Positions 6,205-11,101 of a DNA stretch of 11,101 nt are shown in pieces. The position numbers and the translations under genes were made by a program. Numbering within the stretch: the stretch's first letter is position 1; the number at the start of each line of letters is the position of its first letter. The stretch is from DATDAH01 sp036525535 (GTDB lineage Bacteria > Actinomycetota > Acidimicrobiia > Acidimicrobiales > DATDAH01), in contig DATDAH010000238.1 in the NCBI GenBank assembly GCA_036525535.1, positions 1-11,101 of the forward strand, read 5' to 3'. A model generated the notes under the pieces. That model did not search any database. It worked only from the letters and a program-made list of their open reading frames with translations, and was not told the DNA's origin.

Positions 6205-7842
6205 ATGGCCAACTTCTCCGAGCTCCTCAGCAGGCGGGCCGACGACACGCATGACGCGATCCGGTTCCGGGAGGGTCGGGACGACGAGATCCGCACCTGG
6301 AGCTGGGCCGAGTACGTCGTCGAGTGCCGGGCCCGGGCCGCCCTCCTCGAGGACCTGCGCCGGGACGGGCCGTTCCACGCCGGCGTGCTGCTCGACAACA
6401 CGCCCGAGTTCCCGATGTGGCTGGGTGGCGCGGCGCTCGCGGGGGCCACGCTGGTCGGCATCAACCCCACCCGGCGGGGCGATGAGTTGGCGCGCGACAT
6501 TCGCCACACGGACTGCCAGGTGATCGTCACCGAGCCCGCCCACCGAGCGTTGCTGGACGGCCTCGACCTCGGCCTGTCCGACGACCGGGTGCTCGACGTC
6601 GAGTCCGACGCCTACGCGATGGTCGTGGCCGAGCACCGGGGCGCCCCGGCCGCCGCCCCCGAGGTCGACGACGCCACCCAGTTCCTGCTCCTCTTCACCT
6701 CGGGCACGACCGGCGCCCCGAAGGCCTGCATCTGCTCCCAGGGCCGCCTGGCCCGGGCGGGCGTCGGGCTCTCGACCGGCTTCGGCCTCGGGACCGACGA
6801 CTGCGCCTACCTGGCCATGCCGCTGTTCCACTCCAACGCCCTCTTCGCCGGGTGGTCCCCGTCCGTCGTGGCCGGAATGACGATGGTGCTGCGACGAAAG
6901 TTCTCGGCATCGGCGATGATCGAGGACATCCGCGACTTCGGCGTCACCTACTTCAACTATGTCGGCAAGCCCTTGGCCTACGTCCTCGCCACCCCCGAAC
7001 GCCCCGACGACGCCGACAACCCGCTGAGGGTCGTCTTCGGCAACGAAGCCGCCGAGGGGGACGTGCAGCGGTTCAGCGAGCGCTTCGGGACCATCGTCGT
7101 CGACAACTACGGCTCGACCGAGGGCGGTGCCGTAATCACCCGGGACCCCGATCAGCCGCCGGGATCGCTGGGGAAGGCCGGCGAGGGCATCGAGGTCCGG
7201 GACCCCGAGACCGGCGCGGCCTGCCCGCCCGCCCGCTTCGACGCCGACGGCGTGCTCCTCAACCCCGATGAGGCCATCGGGGAGATGGTCAGCACCACCG
7301 GCGCCGCCGGATTCGAGGGCTACTACGCCAACGACGAAGCCAACCGGGAGCGGGTCCGCGACGGCGTCTACTGGACCGGCGACCTCGCCTACGTGGACGG
7401 CGACGGCTTCGTCTACTTCGCCGGCCGGGGCTTCGAGTGGCTGCGGGTGGACGGCGAGAACTTCGCCGCCGCACCGGTCGAGCGCATCCTGGCCCGCCAC
7501 CCCGACATCGCCGAGGTGGCCGTGTACGCCGTGCCCGACGAGGTCGTCGGCGATCAGGTCATGGCCGCGGTGGTCCCGGGCCCGTCGGGTTTCGACGGGG
7601 CCGGTCTGGCTGCTTTTCTGGCCGAGCAGGCTGACCTGGGGACCAAGTGGGCGCCTCGCTACGTCCGGGTGATGGACGCTCTCCCCGCGACGGCGACGAA
7701 CAAGTACCTGAAGCGCGAGCTGCGCGCCGAGGGCTGGGCCGTGTCCGACCCGGTCTGGTGGCGATCCGAGCGCGACGGCGACTACACCGAACTGACCGAT
7801 GACGATGCTGCGGCCCTGCGGGCTCGGTTCGCCGACCGCTGA
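6205..7842 (+). CDS. fadD17: FadD17-like acyl-CoA synthetase (AMP-forming)
   Basis: A 545-residue ANL-superfamily ligase. The ATP-binding TSGTTGAPKA is at 165-174, MPLFHSNA at 205-212, NYVGKPLAYVLATPE at 251-265, FGNEA at 278-282, YGSTEG at 302-307, TGDLAY at 391-396, VDGEN at 415-419 and the adenylation Lys500 in TATNKYLKREL. The RRKFSAS and KPLAYVLATPERPDDADNPL stretches closely recall mycobacterial FadD17, which belongs to the KstR regulon and acts on steroid side-chain acids. The Gly usually before the catalytic lysine is Asn. ATG 6205 lies one base after the preceding stop, so translation is probably coupled. The KstR-type operator upstream of the operon supports a steroid or related polycyclic acid as substrate; orthology to FadD17 is judged from memory of its sequence, not from a search. 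Confidence 0.93.
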   Translation: MANFSELLSRRADDTHDAIRFREGRDDEIRTWSWAEYVVECRARAALLEDLRRDGPFHAGVLLDNTPEFPMWLGGAALAGATLVGINPTRRGDELARDIRHTDCQVIVTEPAHRALLDGLDLGLSDDRVLDVESDAYAMVVAEHRGAPAAAPEVDDATQFLLLFTSGTTGAPKACICSQGRLARAGVGLSTGFGLGTDDCAYLAMPLFHSNALFAGWSPSVVAGMTMVLRRKFSASAMIEDIRDFGVTYFNYVGKPLAYVLATPERPDDADNPLRVVFGNEAAEGDVQRFSERFGTIVVDNYGSTEGGAVITRDPDQPPGSLGKAGEGIEVRDPETGAACPPARFDADGVLLNPDEAIGEMVSTTGAAGFEGYYANDEANRERVRDGVYWTGDLAYVDGDGFVYFAGRGFEWLRVDGENFAAAPVERILARHPDIAEVAVYAVPDEVVGDQVMAAVVPGPSGFDGAGLAAFLAEQADLGTKWAPRYVRVMDALPATATNKYLKRELRAEGWAVSDPVWWRSERDGDYTELTDDDAAALRARFADR

Positions 7843-7855
7843 GCGCCTGCTGACC

Positions 7856-8662
7856 GTGCCCGTCGACCCTCTCGACCTCGCCGCCGCCCTGGCCGACGCG
7901 CTGGACACTCCGCTCCCCTCCATCGGCCTGCCCGCTCACCTCTGGCTGCTTGGCATCGGCAGCCACCACGACGCCGCCGAACTGGTCACCCATCTCTTCG
8001 CCGGAACCGGGCGGTCGTGCCGGGCCATCGGCGCCGACGGCCACGCCCAGCTCTCCGGCCTGATCGGGCCGGCCGACACCGTGGTCCTCATCGGGCCCGA
8101 TGACGAGTTCCTCGAGTTCGGCCAGCGCGTGGCCGCCGGGGCGGGCGCCCTGGTCGTCGACCTACCCGAGATGGAGGTCGAGGACGACAGCACCACCCGC
8201 CACCTGACGTCGGCCCTCCAGCTGGCCCGCATCGCCCTGGCCGGGGGAGCCCACGGCGCCACTGCGGCTGACCTGGCCCGCATCCCGGGGGCGGTGGCGG
8301 CCGTGGCTGTCGACCCTCAGCTCCCGGACATCCAGCCCCCCAAACGAGCCCTCCTGGTGACTGGCGGCGGCCCGGCCGCGGTCACCGCCCGTCACGCCGC
8401 CGTCGGCTTCCGGGCGGCGGGTCTGCCCGCCGAGGGCGTGGACGCCGCCGACCTGCTCGGAGGCCTCGTCACCGACCTCGGCGCGGAGGACACCCTGATC
8501 CTGCTCGACCCCAGCCGCGACGTCGAGAGCCCGGCCGCCTCCCTCAGTCGCCTGGCCGGGGCCCTGGGGACGACGGTCCACAAGATGGACGGCCCCCTCG
8601 ACCTGCCACCGGTGTGCGCCCAGTTCCCGCTGACCGTGCGCCTGAACCTGCTCGCCCGCTGA
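7856..8662 (+). CDS. Tandem SIS-domain (sugar isomerase-like) protein
   Basis: A 268-residue protein with two weakly similar alpha/beta halves. The first has LLGIGSHHDAAELVTHLF (31-48) then DTVVLIGPDDEFLE (74-87); the second has RALLVTGGGPAAVTARHAAV (164-183), then DTLILLDPSRDVE and the end PVCAQFPLTVRLNLL. This resembles the double SIS fold of the GlmS isomerase part and related deglycases or phosphosugar isomerases, including the terminal P-x-x-x-x-x-PL pattern. Canonical Ser/Thr clusters that bind the sugar phosphate are poor, so it may be a sensor or a non-sugar binder. The start is uncertain: GTG 7856, 13 bases after the ligase stop, is preferred; ATG 7799 or 7805 would overlap the ligase gene and add 19 or 17 residues. 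It probably rides in the same operon as the ligase. Confidence 0.72.
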   Translation: MPVDPLDLAAALADALDTPLPSIGLPAHLWLLGIGSHHDAAELVTHLFAGTGRSCRAIGADGHAQLSGLIGPADTVVLIGPDDEFLEFGQRVAAGAGALVVDLPEMEVEDDSTTRHLTSALQLARIALAGGAHGATAADLARIPGAVAAVAVDPQLPDIQPPKRALLVTGGGPAAVTARHAAVGFRAAGLPAEGVDAADLLGGLVTDLGAEDTLILLDPSRDVESPAASLSRLAGALGTTVHKMDGPLDLPPVCAQFPLTVRLNLLAR

Positions 8663-8664
8663 CC

Positions 8665-8685
8665 TACCGTCCCACCGACAAGGAG
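8665..8685 (+). promoter_or_regulatory. Possible promoter -10 and ribosome binding site for the MerB-like gene
   Basis: TACCGT at 8665-8670 fits TANNNT and begins two bases after the SIS gene stop; AAGGAG at 8680-8685 is the clearest Shine-Dalgarno in the window. Its 12-base distance to ATG 8698 is long, but an in-frame TGA at 8689 excludes an earlier start. A start near 8677 would give a leader of about 20 bases, unlike the leaderless genes nearby. Confidence 0.42.
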
Positions 8686-8697
8686 CACTGATCATCG

Positions 8698-9423
8698 ATG
8701 GCCCAGAACGTGCCGACCTTCGAGTTCACCGAGGACGCCAAGCGCGTCCGGGAGTTCGTGTTCCGGTTCTGGAGTGACGAGCGGCGTCCGCCCAGCCTGC
8801 GCGACGTGAGCCAGGCCCTCGACCTGGACCGCCGGCAGATCATCGACGCCTACAAGGCGATGGACCTCGGGATCATCTTCACGGTCGACCTCGACACCCA
8901 GAACGCCAACCTGCTGAAGGCCCCACCGTTCAGTGCCTACCCGAGCCAGGTGGCGGTGTTCATCGACGACGAGTTCCACAGCTACGCCGGCTGCGCCAGC
9001 GAGGCGACGGCCATGTCCAACATGCCGGCGTTCGCCGGCCAGGAGCTCCGCCTCGAGGGCTGGTGCGCCTGCTGCATGGAGCCCATCACCATCGGGTCGA
9101 AGGACTTCGAGATCACCTCGACCTCCCACGACGGGATCCTGATGCACATCTCGGCCAGCCCCCACGACTGGAACAACGTGAGCATGGTCACCATGTGCGA
9201 CGCCATGAACTTCGTGCTCGGCCCCGACCACGCCGAGCGCTACGAGCGTCAGATCTCCCGCCGGGGCGTGCTCCTCGACCTCGATCAAGTCAAGAGGTTC
9301 GTCACCTACACCGCCACCCAGCGGGCCCATGACTACCACTGGCCACCGCAGACGATGATGCCCGAGATCGTGATCCAGCTCTTCGAGGGCTACGGCGTCG
9401 ACTGCACCAACTGGAGGGGTTGA
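8698..9423 (+). CDS. MerB-like (alkylmercury lyase family) protein
   Basis: A 241-residue protein with the two-part MerB layout. Residues 13-62 form a winged-helix-like region (RRPPSLRDVSQALDLDRRQI at 29-48), and the rest matches the catalytic domain: PFSAYPSQVAVFIDDEF, YAGCASEA (96-103), GWCACCMEPI (121-130) and MVTMCDAMNFV (163-173). Cys99 and Cys167 align with MerB Cys96 and Cys159, the residues that break carbon-mercury bonds. The catalytic Asp99 of MerB is Glu102 here, and Cys160 is Asp168. No merA, merR, merT or merP is present, so a role in organomercurial resistance is uncertain; a house-keeping thiol or metal-binding function is possible. Its stop overlaps the start of pyrophosphatase by one base (TGATG), so the two are translated together. 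Confidence 0.8.
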   Translation: MAQNVPTFEFTEDAKRVREFVFRFWSDERRPPSLRDVSQALDLDRRQIIDAYKAMDLGIIFTVDLDTQNANLLKAPPFSAYPSQVAVFIDDEFHSYAGCASEATAMSNMPAFAGQELRLEGWCACCMEPITIGSKDFEITSTSHDGILMHISASPHDWNNVSMVTMCDAMNFVLGPDHAERYERQISRRGVLLDLDQVKRFVTYTATQRAHDYHWPPQTMMPEIVIQLFEGYGVDCTNWRG

Positions 9424-9947
9424 TGGCCACCGAACCGACCGGCGACTACATCGAAGTCGTGGTCGAGATCCCGAAGGGGTCAAGGAACAAGTACGAGATC
9501 GACCACGACTCGGGGGAGGTCTGGCTGGACCGGAACCTGTTCACGGCGACGCAGTACCCGGCGGACTACGGCTTCATCCCGAACACGCTGGCCGGGGACG
9601 GCGACCCCCTGGACGTGCTGGTGCTGCTCGACGAGTCGACCTTCCCCGGCTGTCACATCCGGGCCCGTCCGATCGGCGTGTTCTGGATGAAGGACGAGGC
9701 CGGGCCGGACGCCAAGGTCCTGTGCGTCCCCGCCGGTGACCCCCGCTGGGAGTCCTTCAACGAACTGACCGACGTGCCCGATCACCTGCTGCAGGAGATC
9801 CACCACTTCTTCGAGGTCTACAAGGCCCTGGAGCCCCACAAGGAGGCTGACGTGCGCGGCTGGGACAGTCGGGAGGCGGCCCTGGAGGCCATCGAGGACG
9901 CTCGGCGCGCCTACGCCGAGACCCACGCCGATCCCAACGGGGAGTAG
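9423..9947 (+). CDS. ppa: Inorganic pyrophosphatase, family I
   Basis: A 174-residue soluble family I pyrophosphatase, the usual length for the bacterial hexameric form. The signature DGDPLDVLV is at 59-67, with Asp59 and Asp64 as metal ligands; Asp91 and Asp96 in KDEAGPDAKV complete the site. IPKGSRNKYEIDHDSG (16-31), Arg37 in LDR, YPADYGFIPNTL (45-56) and the HHFFEVYK helix are all typical. It hydrolyses PPi to phosphate in the cytosol, pulling acyl-CoA synthetase and biosynthetic reactions forward. ATG 9423 overlaps the TGA of the MerB-like gene by one base, with GGAGG at 9413-9417 five bases upstream; a TTG at 9420 would add one residue but is less likely. No independent promoter is evident, so expression appears tied to the upstream gene. 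Confidence 0.97.
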   Translation: MATEPTGDYIEVVVEIPKGSRNKYEIDHDSGEVWLDRNLFTATQYPADYGFIPNTLAGDGDPLDVLVLLDESTFPGCHIRARPIGVFWMKDEAGPDAKVLCVPAGDPRWESFNELTDVPDHLLQEIHHFFEVYKALEPHKEADVRGWDSREAALEAIEDARRAYAETHADPNGE

Positions 9948-9995
9948 GCCTTAACGGGTTCTTAGCGCGAGGTCGAAGGGCGGCGGACGCACCCG

Positions 9996-10001
9996 TACCG
10001 T
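9996..10001 (+). promoter_or_regulatory. -10 hexamer (TACCGT) for the KimA-type transporter gene, leaderless
   Basis: TACCGT ends seven bases before GTG 10009, the same distance as at 3540-3545 and 4104-4109, and there is no Shine-Dalgarno. TCGAAG at 9973-9978 is a poor -35 with a 17-base spacer. The 61-base gap after ppa is too short for a c-di-AMP (ydaO) riboswitch. Confidence 0.5.
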
Positions 10002-10008
10002 CGTCGGC

Positions 10009-11101
10009 GTGAGCATGTACTCCTCGGTGAAGCGGGTGGTCGTCGGCCAGCCGTTGGAGTCGCATCTCGAGGGCGAGCAACGCCTCGGCAAGCCCACCGC
10101 ACTCGCGGTCTTCGCCTCCGACGCCATCTCGTCGACGGCCTACGCCACCGAGGAGATCCTGGTCGTCCTCGTGCCGTTGGCCGCCATGGCCGCCCTCGAC
10201 TACCTGGTCCCGCTCTCCATCGTCGTCATCCTCCTGCTGGTCATCGTCGTCACCAGCTACCACCAGACCATCCACGCCTACCCGGGCGGAGGTGGGTCCT
10301 ACGTGGTCTCCCGCGAGAACCTCGGGGTGAACCCGTCGCTCGTGGCCGGGGCGTCGCTGCTGGTCGACTACACGCTGACCGTGGCCGTGTCGATCTCGGC
10401 CGGCGTCGCCGCCATCACCTCCGCCGTACCGTCCCTGCGGGGGGACGAGGTGCTGATCTGCAGCGCCCTCATCGTCATCCTGACCCTGGGCAACCTCCGC
10501 GGGGTCAAGGAGTCGGGCCGCCTCTTCGCCTTCCCGACCTACGGCTACATCGTCACCCTGACCGCGCTCATCGTCCTCGGCCTGTACCGGTCCTACACGG
10601 GCGACCTCCCACCCCTCCCGGTCGACCAGGCCCAGCTGGACCAGTTCACGGACAACGGCGCTCTGGTCAGCGGCGTGACCCTGTTCGCGCTGCTGCGGGC
10701 GTTCTCGTCCGGCGCCGTGGCCCTGACCGGCGTCGAAGCGATCTCCAACGGGGTCAGCGCCTTCAAGTCGCCCGAAAGCCGCAATGCGGGGCGGACCCTG
10801 ACCTGGATGGGCGTCATCCTGGGCACGGCCTTCCTGGGCATCTCGGTCCTGGCCCACCGTCTGCAGCCCACGCTCTCCGAGGAGCAGACCATCCTGTCGA
10901 CCCTCGGGCGGGCGGTGTTCGGCGGCGACAGCATCGTCTACTTCGCCCTGCAGGCCTTCACCGCGGCCATCCTGATCCTGGCCGCCAACACCGCCTACGC
11001 CGACTTCCCCCGCCTGGCGTCGCTGATGGCCGGCGACCGGTTCCTGCCCCGCCAGCTGGCCAATCGGGGCGACCGCCTGGTGTTCAGCAACGGGATCCTG
11101 G
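10009..11101 (+). CDS. KimA-type potassium transporter (APC superfamily), partial
   Basis: The frame runs from GTG 10009 to the window edge, giving 364 residues without a stop. It is a polytopic membrane protein of the APC superfamily resembling Bacillus KimA, a proton-coupled potassium importer. After a short cytosolic start come ALAVFASDAISSTAYATEE (31-49), a long hydrophobic segment (51-82), YPGGGGSYVVSRENLG (91-106), LVDYTLTVAVSISAG (118-132) and ALTGVEAISNGV (238-249). Asp38, Tyr45, Asp120, Tyr121, Thr124, Ser128, Thr240 and Glu243 fall at spacings like those I recall for the KimA ion path (D36, Y43, D117, Y118, T121, S125, T230, E233). The C-terminal cytosolic domain that binds c-di-AMP in KimA lies beyond the window. 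ATG 10015 is an alternative start. An amino-acid permease cannot be excluded. Confidence 0.85.
   Translation, partial: MSMYSSVKRVVVGQPLESHLEGEQRLGKPTALAVFASDAISSTAYATEEILVVLVPLAAMAALDYLVPLSIVVILLLVIVVTSYHQTIHAYPGGGGSYVVSRENLGVNPSLVAGASLLVDYTLTVAVSISAGVAAITSAVPSLRGDEVLICSALIVILTLGNLRGVKESGRLFAFPTYGYIVTLTALIVLGLYRSYTGDLPPLPVDQAQLDQFTDNGALVSGVTLFALLRAFSSGAVALTGVEAISNGVSAFKSPESRNAGRTLTWMGVILGTAFLGISVLAHRLQPTLSEEQTILSTLGRAVFGGDSIVYFALQAFTAAILILAANTAYADFPRLASLMAGDRFLPRQLANRGDRLVFSNGIL

Noticed and set aside
8698..9947. A mercury-resistance operon
   Set aside because: Only a MerB-like gene is present; its neighbours are pyrophosphatase and a SIS protein, with no merA, merR or transport genes.
9951..9964. 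A second KstR-like core, AACGGGTT (9953-9960), after ppa
   Set aside because: The AACNNGTT core is present but the outer T and A of the consensus are missing and the flanks do not extend the dyad; one chance core is expected in a window this size.
9948..10008. c-di-AMP (ydaO) riboswitch ahead of the KimA-type gene
   Set aside because: The gap is 61 bases, far shorter than the riboswitch, and the promoter sits at its 3' end.
1..11101. Mobile elements, CRISPR arrays, phage genes or defence systems
   Set aside because: No transposase, integrase, regularly spaced repeats, terminal inverted repeats or abrupt change in base composition was seen on either strand.

Overview
The window is GC-rich (roughly 70% by eye), gene-dense, and has short intergenic gaps, GTG/ATG starts and several apparently leaderless genes. 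With acyl-CoA ligases, an SDR, a luciferase-like monooxygenase and a KstR-type operator, it looks like the chromosome of a lipid- or steroid-degrading actinobacterium, perhaps of the Acidimicrobiia. That assignment is an inference from gene style. I see no rRNA, tRNA, CRISPR array, insertion sequence, phage gene or origin.

Layout. (1) 3-320 (+) is the C-terminal end of a long-chain acyl-CoA synthetase, followed after 11 bases by an SDR oxidoreductase (332-1177). (2) A convergent minus-strand operon reads from 3526 down to 1184: a small cysteine- and histidine-rich HIT-like protein, a metallo-beta-lactamase-fold hydrolase joined by a GTGA overlap, and a phytanoyl-CoA-dioxygenase-type protein with a long N-terminal domain. 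(3) A SnoaL/NTF2-like protein (3553-3981) diverges from that operon across only 26 bases, where two face-to-face -10 hexamers overlap. (4) 4117-7842 is a tight plus-strand operon: luciferase-like flavin monooxygenase, SMP-30/gluconolactonase-like hydrolase and FadD17-like acyl-CoA synthetase, probably continuing into a tandem-SIS protein (to 8662). Its promoter carries a perfect match to the KstR half-site pattern. (5) 8698-9947 holds a MerB-like protein overlapping by one base the start of inorganic pyrophosphatase. (6) 10009 to the window edge is a KimA-type potassium transporter, leaderless and cut by the edge.

How the genes may work together. The central operon reads as a possible pathway: oxygenation (perhaps Baeyer-Villiger) to a lactone or ester, ring opening by the SMP-30-type hydrolase, then activation of the acid by the FadD17-like ligase. 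A KstR-like repressor would make it inducible by a steroid or related acyl-CoA. The chemistry is a hypothesis; the gene families, spacing and operator are visible. The most unusual items are this operator/operon pair, the overlapping divergent promoters, the MerB-like protein with Glu in place of the catalytic Asp beside ppa, and the possible SCP2-like domain on the dioxygenase.
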